Shown here: positions 10,414 through 20,343 of the stretch, one piece after another | Numbering within the stretch: the first letter of the stretch is position 1 | How the letters are laid out: every line of letters begins with the position of its first letter | Assembly (NCBI GenBank): GCA_023091665.1 | Contig: JALJCQ010000013.1 | Span: 2,976,001 to 3,040,000, forward strand | DNA from: Pythium myriotylum | Taxonomy: Eukaryota; Oomycota; Peronosporomycetes; Pythiales; Pythiaceae | Length of the DNA stretch: 64,000 nucleotides | Reading direction: 5' to 3' | Notes under the pieces: model-generated | Told to the model about the DNA's origin: nothing | Databases searched by the model: none | What the model saw: only the letters and a program-made list of their open reading frames with translations | Translations under genes and position numbers: made by a program

Positions 10414-11022
10414 GATACCACGCGCGTGGTTGTCACCATTAAATTGGAAGCCCGTTCGCAATGCTCTTCGTAGTCTCTCCGTTTGCCGTGCGCACGCTGT
10501 TGAGAAAAACATCTTGGTTTACTCTTCCGAAGGGAGCAACGAATGTGCCTTCCTACACCGTAATTTTGCAATAGATCAGTGTCGTATGATAGAAACGAGC
10601 GGCACTCGACCTTCTTCAGTGCATTTTGTGGAATTTACTATTCCAGGTGATCCGCAACGTTTGGGAACCCCTCGGTGCACGAGAGACTGAAGAACGGGAC
10701 GGCACGAAACGGAATGACCGAGGATGTGCTCGCTGTCCTCTGGGGTATTTATCGGTGCAAGATCAAGATCAAACGGCGGTCGACCTCTGTCGCCGAACGA
10801 CTGGTCGACTGGTCGACTGCTGGGGAGATAGCGAGGGAGAGCGATCGGTGACAACAGATTGTTGCGCATTTCGAGGCAAGCATGCATAGCTCAATGCGGT
10901 TGATTGGTTTCAACTCGATTGTTGGTTGCAGTGACAGTTCTGAATTCTTTTGCTCAAACCGAACGTAATCAATGAACACAGATCTGGTTGACTAAGATAT
11001 TGATGGTTAAACGCTCGATCAG
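10414..11022. other. Intergenic, no gene seen; short CTGGTCGA tandem
   Basis: About 600 bp lie between the 3' ends of the HA-repeat gene and the Crinkler relic. A short tandem of CTGGTCGA (two and a half units) lies near 10800-10818. No reading frame or RNA gene could be supported. Confidence 0.4.
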
Positions 11023-12805
11023 CTAAACCTCTTCCGGATAAGGTATCAATATCGCAAACTGCTCGATAGTTTGTGGCGTCTTCTTCGTGAACGACTTGTA
11101 GAATAGTGGTTGAAGCAAGAAGTAGAGCTTATTACCACTCGCACCCAGCTTCCTCAGATCATCTGCCGCCCCTGCCTTGATGTCGCGCTTCTTTCCCACC
11201 GTCAATTGAAAGCCACGAAAGTGCGGCATCCATGCGTCAATGGCAGTATAGTTCGATGTACGTGGCACATACAGCTGATTTGCAAGTTGACAGACATCCA
11301 CGCGCTCCGCTGTTTGTCGTGGCTGCGAGGAACGTGGAATGGGGATTGAATCTTCGTGTTCACTATCTGGGGCGCCTCGTTTGCGTTTCATCGTGTCGAG
11401 CTGTCGCATTTCAGCGCCAGACAGCAGCTTCCGATACACGAAAGTCCCACCTTCCTCCGACAGATCTATCGCATGAGGCTCGAAAACGTATCCGCACAAC
11501 GCTTGCGCGAGCGGGTTTCCATCACACGAACCCAAAAGACTTTGCATCTTCGAGCGATCAGATCGCCACTTCGTTCGAGCGATCACTTGCATCGCCAGTT
11601 CTGATGCATACGCAACTTTGTACTCTCGATATGGCTCTTGACTGTGGATGTGAATCAAAGTCTGAATGATCTTGGTCTTCGAATTGATCTCAGAGTAGAT
11701 TGACACTAGCATGATGCAATCATCGAGAGAACAACTACTGCATGCGGAATTTAGCAAGGCTTGAGGGTCTACTTGAATGTCTTGCATCACCAGACGAGGC
11801 CCACCACCCAAGCACTTAAATCGATACTCCCACACAGCTGCTGCATTTGGATACAGGGGAGCAATTGTCGCCAGTTCTTCATTCGTCCACAGTGGCATAT
11901 AAAACACATCTGGAGTAGGAGCAAGCTTCTTGAATTCACCAATACAATCCCGTCGCGGTGTACTCACGAGCAGAGTCGAGCAATTAAGAATAGGGAACCC
12001 ACGAATTGTAGTTGGGTCGACTGAGTCAATGAGGCACCACAAATCGGCCGACCAGAAATGGCGATTTCCAGCAAAAGGTAGCTGTTTGCAGATCGACATC
12101 GACCTGCCATCGAAGTAGATTGGTGGCTCTGCGGTGAGAAACAGCACTCGTTTCTTGTCCTTGATCAACTTCCACATCACGTAGTAGACGAACACCGATT
12201 TTCCAATGCCAGGCGTGCCAGTGATGACTACATACTTGCGGCGACCTGGATCCACTTTCAACAACGCTTGCTCCGCGATGACTTTACACGAGGCACGGAC
12301 GTAGAGCTTTTGACGTTCAGTCAACGGTAGCAACGACGGAAACTCGAGCCAACTGCCGACTTCCTTCACGGTGGGGAAATGTGAGAAGAATTGGTCACTG
12401 CATCGATCGAAAACGCCATCTTGTGAATCAAAGTGGACGACTTCCTGCTTCGGCACCACCACCAACACGTGGATTTGATCGGTCGACGGCTGAGGCAAAC
12501 CGTGCAACACTTTCTGAAGACCAGACTCTCCCTGCAGTTCATTGTCTTCGTGTGCCAGCGATTCGATTAGAGCAGTCTTTTCCCTCTTCTTGAGCTTCTT
12601 CACATCATCCGTGCTTGATTCGAGCCACGTGTTGTCGCCCTTCTTGGCGAGGAACAGCTGCAGCTTGTCGGCATCAACCGACTTCAGATCGTTCTCCTGC
12701 TCCTTCTTGATGGCTCTCTTCAAGTCCGTCCCCCACCCACTCGCTCGCCTCGATCGTCACGGGGAAGGCGCTTCCTTCACGCCAACGAGCGCGCACCTTC
12801 ACCAT
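11023..12805 (-). pseudogene. Crinkler (CRN) effector with P-loop NTPase, N-terminus disrupted
   Basis: A 566-codon open frame (11023-12723) holds the CRN LQLFLAK motif, the end of the DWL-type region (HVLVVVP), a P-loop GTPGIGKS, and a C-terminal part with a D..FQLT pattern and the typical ending ILIPYP. This fits the NTPase plus PD-(D/E)xK-like nuclease architecture reported for many CRN proteins, which act inside host plant cells. The frame has no ATG before the LFLAK region. The only suitable ATG, at 12805, is in another frame. The segment 12724-12805 still resembles a CRN N-terminus but in pieces spread over different frames, so at least two small length changes separate it from the body. 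Most likely a pseudogene or a silent domain donor. Confidence 0.75.
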
Positions 12806-13184
12806 TCTTCGAATTGCTTTCTGAGACGTTCTGTCTATGCACCCAATGCTGGGTCAAAGACAAAATATATTAATCTAATAAGTACCCACAAAAAGCATGG
12901 ATATTACGTATCTATGCAGTACCGTTCCGATTATTCTGACCTCTGGTCAGAATTTCAGATCGGTTTCACGATCTGGAACAGTCGGGTTCGAGGGACAATT
13001 CAGATCAAAAAATCTTAAGCTGACGGATATCGGGTTCGTGTGGTAGTGTGCTAGCGTGCGCGTAAGTAGCTCAACGGCCTGACCATAGGCAAGAGGAGCA
13101 GTCCGATTTGTCATTTCCCCAACGAAGCGCTTCGTCTTGCCAGGACTTCCCAGTATCGGTACAAGATGTATCTGAAAATTACGT
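12806..13184. other. Intergenic stretch containing an HA-repeat relic
   Basis: The stretch lies between the disrupted start of the Crinkler and the decayed end of ankyrin copy 3. It holds the helicase-associated fragment annotated separately and AT-rich filler. Residual ankyrin-family coding similarity may extend to about 13111 in a shifted frame. Confidence 0.4.
12958..13045 (+). pseudogene. Fragment of a helicase-associated repeat gene
   Basis: The DNA at 12958-13045 aligns by eye with 10054-10149 of the intact HA gene. It shares GGTTTCACGATC, CTCAGATCAAA (here ATTCAGATCAAA), AAGCTGACGG and the closing GGTTTCGTGTGG, and lacks about 10 internal bases. A stop codon follows the deletion and another follows the last match. 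Only part of one repeat remains, so this is a relic of a second copy. It lies tail to tail with ankyrin copy 3. Confidence 0.6.
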
Positions 13185-15170
13185 TCAGGTCTGACATAAG
13201 TTTATGTTGCACCTCAATGTCATGTGGAGAGTACTGTACCGTACTCCCCATTTCACGACTCGTGTGGAGAACAAAGACATATACTCCATAAGAAACCACT
13301 TCACAACGCTCTCATCCTTCGAATCTCGAAGGATAGAACGGAACAGTGCTGGTTTGAACAGCGTGGGGTGCTTCATGTCTGCAAGACGCCGTAATGAAGA
13401 GAATGACTGCTGACGAACCGCCTACTTGGGCAACCACGTGATCTTGGTTAGAAAAGACGGATCGTAGTGTTGAACAACTTTCTCAATTACGAGATGAAGC
13501 TGAGCAAGATTTTCCGCCGTTTCCTCCCATTCAAACCCATCCGTATGATCATCTTCCCACCCAAGTTGGTCTCCCACGCGATCGAGAGCGCGCAGTCGTG
13601 AGTAAATTTGGTCAAAACGGTATTTCTCCAGCATAGGTCGACAAAAACTGTGGTCAAGAAGCCATAGAAGTGTTTTGAAGTAGCCGCAGTAGATCCAGGT
13701 GCCTTTTATGTGTAGGACATCGCTTTCTCTCGAAGTGTGCGAGTGCATCTTCAGCTCGGACAAGTACTGGATCGCATCGATATCTGAGCTTCTTGCGGCC
13801 GAGACGAACGAATTTTCCGACCAGAGCTGTTTGTCTTCCACCAGCAATTGAATTAGCTCGCGGTTTCCACTATGGGCGGCTGACTCGAGGACAGACGGGG
13901 GTAGAGGCGCCTCCAACTTACTCGCAAGCCATTTGGTCAGTTCCAAGTTGCCTGTGAAGGCGGCATCATCCACAGCAGAAACTGCCACAGGTAGTTGCTT
14001 AGCTTCAACCAGCCATCGCACGATCTGTAGTTGTTCAGAGCCTGCCGCGCGCTCGACGAGACTGTTCACGTACCACCGTGACACATCCGGGAGTACGTCT
14101 GATATCCATTCGAGTATGTGAAGGTGACCACCATGAATGACCCCGGCGAACGTTGAGTCTTGAATGTTGATCATCGCGTGGTCGTGAAGCCATTGTGCCA
14201 AGTCCAGATGACCGTTGATACAAGCCTCGTGAAGTGCAGTGCTGTCTTTGCACAGTTGTTGGTGATGAATGTACAACCACTCTATGACCGGGATATGACC
14301 ATTCTTCGCCGCATGGTCTACCGCGGCCTCAGTAATAGCCTTCGAGAACACATGATGGGAGTGAAGTCGCTTCAACATCTCTAGATCGCCGTACTCGGCG
14401 GCCAAATCCATGACAGGATAGACGTCTCTCGGCTCTCGGAGCTGCCTGAAGTAGCCCCACTTTTTTGTCAAGACGTGAAGTTCAGGGTACATCGCCCCGT
14501 TGCCGCGAACAGTCCAGGCCATCACACCCAGAGCCGGATCGTCACGAAACTGATACAAGCAATTGATGCTAAACAGCGCACTGGGGCTGTGCATCCCGCT
14601 CCACATATCCAGGAGCCACGACACCACGGCTGCCTGCGAGCAGGATCCCGCAGCTCGCAATGCTACCACAGGATTGTAGTCGGCAACGTGGTCGAGCCAC
14701 ACGACACTCTCTAGATTGCCTCTGTGTGCTGCCACGTACATGACGAACGCCGGTACCGACCGTGGCGCCGCCGTTGTGAGCATCGCGAGTCGACGGTCTG
14801 GGTTCGGCGCCAACGAAACGTCAAGGCGTGCGAGTTGCGCTAAGGCCGAGTCTACGACTCTCTTCTTCAGTCGGTAGCGCCCTTCAGAGGCGCTGCGCTC
14901 AACTCCAGAGAGCTTTCGTAGCGCCGTCCACGAGGCGTCGGCCATGGCCGCGTGCTTCGCGCGAGTCGTCGACAGCAGCGTGAGCCTCTCGAGAGCATTG
15001 GCGAGTGTGAAAAGGTCGTTCTCGACGGCAAAGAGCCACGCGCGGTCGACGTCGAGCGGCGTGAGAAAGGCGGTGAGACAAGAGACGAGCCAGGGCTCCG
15101 CTGCCGCCGGCGAGCCACGCGCGAGGAGTCGACTGGCTGGTGTCCTTGTTGGACGGAAGGAGGTGAACAT
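13185..15170 (-). pseudogene. Ankyrin-type repeat protein, family copy 3, with one nonsense codon
   Basis: From the ATG at 15170 the frame encodes 582 residues with the family head (DVDRAWLFAVENDLF), ankyrin-like repeats (GHIPVIEWLY, GHLDLAQWLHD, GNRELIQLLVED) and the start of the tail (ITWLPK). It stops at TAG 13422-13424, exactly where every intact relative has the tryptophan of WLPxWAV. The same frame then continues to 13185 with AVRQQSFSSLRRLADMKHPTLF and VVKWGVRYS, clearly the rest of the tail. The last 40 residues are degenerate. One substitution therefore explains the break. Readthrough or a truncated working protein cannot be excluded. It is divergent from copy 4. Confidence 0.75.
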
Positions 15171-15566
15171 GGCGGGAAGCATTCTCAGATGCCATTTATG
15201 TTGCGGATGGGTAACATTATAATCTGTGACATGTGCACACGTGCCATAAAACCGAATACCAAGAGGGAAGCACCCTGTAAGCAACATCTTCGCGACGTAA
15301 GAGGGGCCGCCCAAACCGTTTTCTGCGGAGCGCCGAGCCATCGAAACGCACCGAGTACCATTTCCGGGCGCGTCCGGGCCCTCGAGCGCGACGCCAACGT
15401 CTCTTTTAGGCGGTCGAAGCCCTCGGCGAAGACAGTGGCTCAAGGCCGACGAAGTGAGCTGCTCGTTGCTGACTTGCATTCGTCCCAGAAGTGAAAAGAT
15501 ACCGAGGAGTGATGGTCGCGCCAATGAAGAGATCCGCCAGAGCTCACTTTGCGACTTGCCGTGGCC
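15171..15566. promoter_or_regulatory. Divergent promoter region of ankyrin copies 3 and 4
   Basis: A span of 396 bp separates the two ATGs. Toward copy 4 it contains GAGTGATGGTC at 15507-15517 and a very good oomycete-type initiator, GCTCACTTTGCGACTTGCC, at 15542-15560, followed by the ATG at 15567. No comparable initiator was seen on the copy 3 side. Confidence 0.55.
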
Positions 15567-17615
15567 ATGGCGACTGCCCGCCTGGTGCGTCTCGACGGCT
15601 CTTTGCTGTATCGGCTGCTGGACTATATCGACACCGACGACCTCTACAGCCTCTGGGTCTACGCCGAAGAATGCGGCGTTGGCGCTCTGCGCGACTGCCT
15701 CGCGCTCCCTTCGCGCGGCCTTTCGCGCGAGAGAGCGAGGCTCACGGCCGCACTCTACTCGTGCTGGACAGCTCTGCGCAAGCTCACCAAGCGATCCAAC
15801 GCTCGAGGTGTCCGACTCAGCCCGACCATTGTGAGCCGTGTACTTGACGAACTCCGGCGCCTCAGCGTCCCGCTCGCGCCTCATCCGGACCGAGAGACCG
15901 CGATGATGACCGTCGCGGCGCCGTTCTCCATGCCCGAGTCGGTAATCTACGCCGCCTCGCGCCTTGGGAACATGGAAAGCATTGTGTGGTTGCACCACGT
16001 CACACAGTACGACCCAAGTCACGCCGTGCTCGAGGCGGGACGGAACGGCCACGCCCAAGTCATCTCCTGGATCCTCGAGAACGCCAAGAGTGCCAAGTGG
16101 ATATCCCCTCCACTCTCAATCGAGACGACGTTCCACATCTCCGACGACCCCGAACTTGGACTCATTGCGTGGCGGATGGTCTATCCGGGCTATTGGCACG
16201 ATCGACGGTTCGTGTGCTCACTGAAGTGGAAAGATGTCTGGGAGGAGACCGGTCGATACCCTGCGATCGATCTACTTGCGAGCCACGGCGACCTCGAGGG
16301 TGTACGACGGCTATTAAATTACCCCATGTTCACCAATGGGCTCACAGAAGAAGCCTTTGAGAATGCAGCACATGGTGGGCATCTCGAGGTATTGAAGCTC
16401 TTGTACCAGCACTGGCGCGAGGAGTTCGGAGAGGATCGATGTCTTCACTTCGCTGCGATCTCTGGTCATCTTCATGTGGTACAGTGGCTTGCTGCTCATG
16501 AAGTGGGTGGAGTCGTGTGTCAAGAAACATACGAGCAAGTCATTCAACTTGGCCACCTCAGCGTTCTCAAGTGGTTGCTCGAGTCAAACCCAGTCAGTAC
16601 GGACGTCCAAGTGAACAAGTTCATGACGACACTCGCAGCCCGGGCAGGTCATACTGAGATGGTCAAGTGGCTGATTCAAGAGCGAGGCTGTGAAGTGATT
16701 TGGAGTTATCCATTTGAAGCAGCAGAGGGTGGCCATCTCGAACTCGTCCGGTGGTTGCTCGATTATCGGATCGAGAAGCCTGGTCAACCTGCGGAAACAC
16801 TTAAGGTGAGCCCGGGTCTTCTTAGTGTTGCTGCCAAGAGCCGAAACTGCGAGCTAGTACGATGGCTCGTGGAGGTGAGAGGTCTATGGTCACCATACGC
16901 CTTGCTTCGAGCGCTTGCAAGTGGAAGCCTCGAAGCGGTCGAATATCTCCTCGAAACGGGGAAGACCCGGCCACAAGAATCCCTTCTACCCGAAGTCCAA
17001 ATTTACACCCAAGGTTGGATCTATGACGAGGACTTTGACCGCCTCAAGTGTCTCTTGCAGCTCGGCTACTGTCGGGGTGTTTTGGAGAAGGCAGACTTTG
17101 ATCGACTCAAGACCATCGAGTCCAACTACGCGCCCGAAGATGCAGCTAGCTGTGTGCTTTCCCCACTGGAAGATTGTTATGGAAAGAGACACAGCGAAGC
17201 GACGCGCAAGAAGTTTCGCGAGTTCATGGAGCTGTTCATCAGTGTTTACGACCCAGACTTTGTGCGCAGTATTACGTGGTTGCCGAAGTGGGCCGTGCAA
17301 TACGGAACCGTTCAGTCACTCGCGCGACTTGCATCGATTGGTCACAGCAAGATATTGAAGCACAAGTACTTCCGCTTGCTGCTTCGCGGCTCAACCGATG
17401 ATCTGAAGGTGAGGTGGTTTCTACGTCAGCAACCCTCGCTGTTCACGACTCGTGTTGTAAACTGGGCTATCAAGTATGACAAGGGTGGCCTCCAGATGTG
17501 GCTCTTTCGGAACTTCCTGGCACAGCGAAGGGGAACGGATGTGTGGCAGAGATGCATGCGCACCGCGACCCGATCGTCGAAGAAGCTGGGGCGGCCTCTC
17601 TTCGTGTCTTTTTGA
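15567..17615 (+). CDS. Ankyrin-type repeat protein, family copy 4
   Basis: The gene encodes 682 residues in a single exon. The first real ATG is 15567, seven bases beyond an initiator match, and yields a head (LVRLDGSLLYRLLDYI..DLYSLWVYAEE) colinear with the other copies. Repeats such as GHLEVLKLLYQHW, GHLHVVQWLAAHE and GHTEMVKWLIQERG follow, and the tail (WLPKWAVQYGTVQSLARLASIGHSKIL) is intact. It is closest in text to copy 1 (for example HWREEFGEDRCLHFAAI against HWRDEFEEDRCLHVAAI). A protein-interaction scaffold is inferred; no catalytic motif is visible. Confidence 0.8.
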   Translation: MATARLVRLDGSLLYRLLDYIDTDDLYSLWVYAEECGVGALRDCLALPSRGLSRERARLTAALYSCWTALRKLTKRSNARGVRLSPTIVSRVLDELRRLSVPLAPHPDRETAMMTVAAPFSMPESVIYAASRLGNMESIVWLHHVTQYDPSHAVLEAGRNGHAQVISWILENAKSAKWISPPLSIETTFHISDDPELGLIAWRMVYPGYWHDRRFVCSLKWKDVWEETGRYPAIDLLASHGDLEGVRRLLNYPMFTNGLTEEAFENAAHGGHLEVLKLLYQHWREEFGEDRCLHFAAISGHLHVVQWLAAHEVGGVVCQETYEQVIQLGHLSVLKWLLESNPVSTDVQVNKFMTTLAARAGHTEMVKWLIQERGCEVIWSYPFEAAEGGHLELVRWLLDYRIEKPGQPAETLKVSPGLLSVAAKSRNCELVRWLVEVRGLWSPYALLRALASGSLEAVEYLLETGKTRPQESLLPEVQIYTQGWIYDEDFDRLKCLLQLGYCRGVLEKADFDRLKTIESNYAPEDAASCVLSPLEDCYGKRHSEATRKKFREFMELFISVYDPDFVRSITWLPKWAVQYGTVQSLARLASIGHSKILKHKYFRLLLRGSTDDLKVRWFLRQQPSLFTTRVVNWAIKYDKGGLQMWLFRNFLAQRRGTDVWQRCMRTATRSSKKLGRPLFVSF

Positions 17616-17944
17616 TTATAAGAAGTTTAGAACTTATATTGATATCGGCATGGAACTAGCAGTAAAGTAATCGATTGATTGGAGATTTGCTCTTTGCGTA
17701 GCTGTTACTCGATTTTTTACGTTGTTATGAGTTGACAAGAGACTATCACTCACACGCTGGCTTCTCCGCAAGATGACGAGATATATCAGCCTGTTCGGGA
17801 TGTGAATCAGTCCCATACCTCATTTCGAGATAACGGCGATACAGAACTCCACATTTTGCCCTCTATTAATTAGAGCGCACTGAAATTTCCACCGATTAGC
17901 TGCGCCTAGCTATAACTACAGTGGCGATATCTACCACGTGTCAC

Positions 17945-17965
17945 GGTCTCGTGTACGGCGAGACC
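17945..17965. repeat. Small inverted repeat (7-bp arms)
   Basis: GGTCTCG at 17945-17951 pairs with CGAGACC at 17959-17965 across a 7-base loop. It lies 14 bases before the larger hairpin. Confidence 0.5.
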
Positions 17966-17979
17966 TGAGTGTGGTCAAA

Positions 17980-18023
17980 GTCTCCAACGCTCCCAGCTTT
18001 TTTAAGCTGGGAACGTTGGAGAC
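17980..18023. repeat. Near-perfect 20-bp hairpin with a 4-T loop
   Basis: Arm 17980-17999 (GTCTCCAACGCTCCCAGCTT) pairs with 18004-18023, with one non-Watson-Crick position and a TTTT loop. It could form a very stable stem in RNA or a cruciform in DNA. It does not lie at a gene end. It could be a tiny palindromic element, a small-RNA precursor, or the remains of a foldback transposon. Confidence 0.7.
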
Positions 18024-18340
18024 TAGAATAGCTAGAATCGATTAAAATCAATTTTAGCACCGCAATGGGTCAACAAAATTTTATGCCGACTCTCTAATAA
18101 ATCGTGGCCAACATTGTCAGGTTCTCTGGCTGAACTCAATCCCAGCCAGGAAATGAACCGCAATCAAAAGCGTTACGTTGTGTGCCTGCTGGTAACTCTG
18201 GTAAACACGCCTTTAATTTAGCATCTCTCCGCCAACAATCCATCGTTTGCTCGACCAGACCTTCCAGAGCCTGAAGCACTATCTCATCCATGTCCAGAAG
18301 TATCCTCGCGCTAGCCATAGAATGTGCACGACCCCTATAA

Positions 18341-18715
18341 GAGCATCTCCAACGGTGTGCCAAAAAGCACATTTGGCACTGGATTTGGCAGAAAACGGCC
18401 TCCACCGGTCGTGCCAAACCCGAACAATAGGGAAGAAATTCACAAAACAAAACTTTCCGGGGAGGATTTTGGGTCGTGGACGAGGTCGCACTTGCCGGGT
18501 CGCCCATGCCCTTTCGCGCATATATACTCAGATCTGCAGCTTTCGCACCACGAGGTGTGTTGCAGCCTGGGCGCAGAGCTGTTTTGTCCTACGAGGATGC
18601 TCGTATCCCACACCTTTTTAGCCAGATTCGGTCGGACCGATGTGGCTCGCAAACCTTTTCGCAGTTCTAAAGCTGGAAATGACACAAAAATTTGACACAA
18701 CCGGTGGAGATGCCC
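18341..18715. mobile_element. Non-autonomous PIF/Harbinger-like MITE, 375 bp
   Basis: The left end GAGCATCTCCAACGG-TGTG and the inverted right end GGGCATCTCCACCGGTTGTG form terminal inverted repeats of about 20 bp. The element is flanked on both sides by TAA (18338-18340 and 18716-18718), the three-base duplication typical of the PIF/Harbinger superfamily. Inner sequence near both ends keeps weaker inverted similarity. Several overlapping open frames inside have no transposase motifs, so the element would depend on a transposase made elsewhere. Family assignment rests on the target duplication and end type only. Confidence 0.7.
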
Positions 18716-18995
18716 TAAGCTAGCATAACAAATCAGATAGCTTCCCTTTTTGTATTACTGAGGGAATTGGACACCCTGACGATCCAGGAGAGACACCCGA
18801 GCGTCAGCTCCCTGGAGGTTTATTCAGGTCTACGCAGTTTCTTCCATGGAGGGGCATTTGCTGCTCAAACTGTTGGATGACTTGATGATGATGAAGGTGA
18901 AGTCTATTAGGCGCAATTACTGTACTATAATAGCTGTAGCTCTATGCTATCCCCGTTGCCGTTGATGAACATGGCTGAGAAACCAGGGGTGTAAG

Positions 18996-19796
18996 TCAGA
19001 GGCGACGAGCTGGGGCAGATCTGTGAGGCAGGGCTTGCCGGTTGGGTGATAGGCTTGACCGGTAGTTCTTGTGTCCGTTTGCCATGGTATTGTGGGCTCG
19101 CACATGGTGACGCCAGTGGCGTTCGCGAACAATGTCGGCGAGACGTCTGGCTTTGCGGTAGAGTAGTCGAAGCTGTTCGTTCTGGGATGCTCGGTAATCG
19201 CGCATTTGGCGGAGGATGAGCGCGCTAACCCCGACGACCGTAATGTCACGCCAGTCGTTCTCGACCGCTGCTTGGAGGCCGTCGATAAGGCCTCGGTATT
19301 CCGCTCCATTGTTGGTAGTCGTTGGGTCCACCAGGCTGGTTGCTGAGCCCCAGAGGATCGCGGGAGTTGGATTTGCGGTCGAGATGTCGACGATGAAAGC
19401 CCCTGCCCCTCCCGGGCCGGGATTGCCTCTCGAGCCACCGTCGAAGAAGAGAATTCGAGATGGTACCACCAGCCCTGTGAGGTTGTCGAAGGGGGCTTCG
19501 CAGTCTTCTAAGAGGCTCGCGAATTTGGCGATGATGTGGGCCGTATGGGGTGGTGAGTCCGGTTGCCGTTACAGTCGGTAGAGTAGCAGCACACGTTGGC
19601 AGCTAGTACGATGGACTGCCGGAGCCTGTTGGCTTGACCAAGCGCGGGTTTCGTCAGGCTTTTTGTTACGCCATGCTTTACGCACTACAAGTGTCTTCAG
19701 TACGAACTGTTGCCAGAACGCTTGCAGCACTGGGAACAGCCGAGCTCCTGTGTCGTCGTTGTCTTGGAGACACTTGCAAACGGACGTTAGTTCCAC
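18996..19796 (-). pseudogene. Retroelement remnant: RNase H domain, degenerate
   Basis: One reading frame from 19796 to 18996 is broken by a single stop (19569-19571). The part after the stop is a type I RNase H domain: FFDGGSRGNPGPGGAGA carries the first Asp and NNGAEYRGLIDGL the Glu. The third acidic position reads VVGVSAL where an Asp (GDSxL) is expected, and the last reads HNTMANGHKN where AD is expected, so two of four catalytic acids are lost. The upstream part (LQAFWQQFVLKTLVVRKAWR) resembles the linker before RNase H in oomycete non-LTR elements. No reverse transcriptase core is present. I judge it a dead LINE-type 3' end. Confidence 0.65.
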
Positions 19797-20020
19797 TGTT
19801 GGATGACTTGCTGAGAAACAACAGATAGCAGTTGGTCTCGTTATGCTTGATTGTTCGACTCGATTCGATTATGACTGTAGCTCTGTTGGGCACTGTGCAA
19901 CAGCGAGGGATCGAGCACACGCCCGTGCGTAACAACCGATATGCACTCGATTATAGAGCAGGAATCGCCAGCACCAGCCGCCTGATCTCCCACAAAGTAA
20001 CTCGATGAATTCGCATACCC

Positions 20021-20343
20021 TCACTTCTTCGCGAATGTGCAGCGGTTAGTCCCTCCATGGTGCAACTGCCAAGCTATCACACCGATCTCTGGGTCGCCAT
20101 ACTTCCTCGTAGTAGGCCCATCATGATGGCCACTCCCTGCGTCACTAACGCTTCTCGAAGCCGCGGGACCTCGCACTCTAACAGCGCCCCGCACGAGTGA
20201 GCCATCGCCAAATGCCGCAGTCAGTTCACGCAGAGCGGCTTGCGGTCCGACCCCAGCAGCAGCGCGTCTCGCAGTCGAGGGACATCGTTCTCCGCCGCGA
20301 AGAGCCACAGTCGGTAGACGTCGTCGTCTTCGGTCGTCGAGAC
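20021..20343 (-). pseudogene. Ankyrin-type family copy 5, internally deleted relic
   Basis: On the minus strand near 20343-20220 one frame reads DVYRLWLFAAENDVPRLRDALLL, the family head, and ends in a stop. Near 20095-20021 a different frame reads GDPEIGVIAWQLHHGG..CTFAKK and then a TGA where intact copies have the Trp of KKWG. About 120 residues that separate these motifs in intact copies are missing. Frame change, deletion and stop together mark a pseudogene. Confidence 0.65.

Larger units (their letters stand above)
17616..18340. other. Gene-free interval with two adjacent hairpins
   Basis: No reading frame of note is present. The stretch carries two neighbouring inverted repeats (17945-17965 and 17980-18023), annotated separately, and ends at the TAA target site of the MITE. 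Confidence 0.5.

Noticed and set aside
15171..16058. N-terminal extension of ankyrin copy 3 by about 296 codons
   Set aside because: It has no ankyrin-family likeness, crosses the promoter and overlaps copy 4 on the opposite strand. The ATG at 15170 matches the family head.
18136..18700. Several overlapping frames on both strands inside and beside the MITE
   Set aside because: They follow the element's inverted ends and carry no transposase residues.
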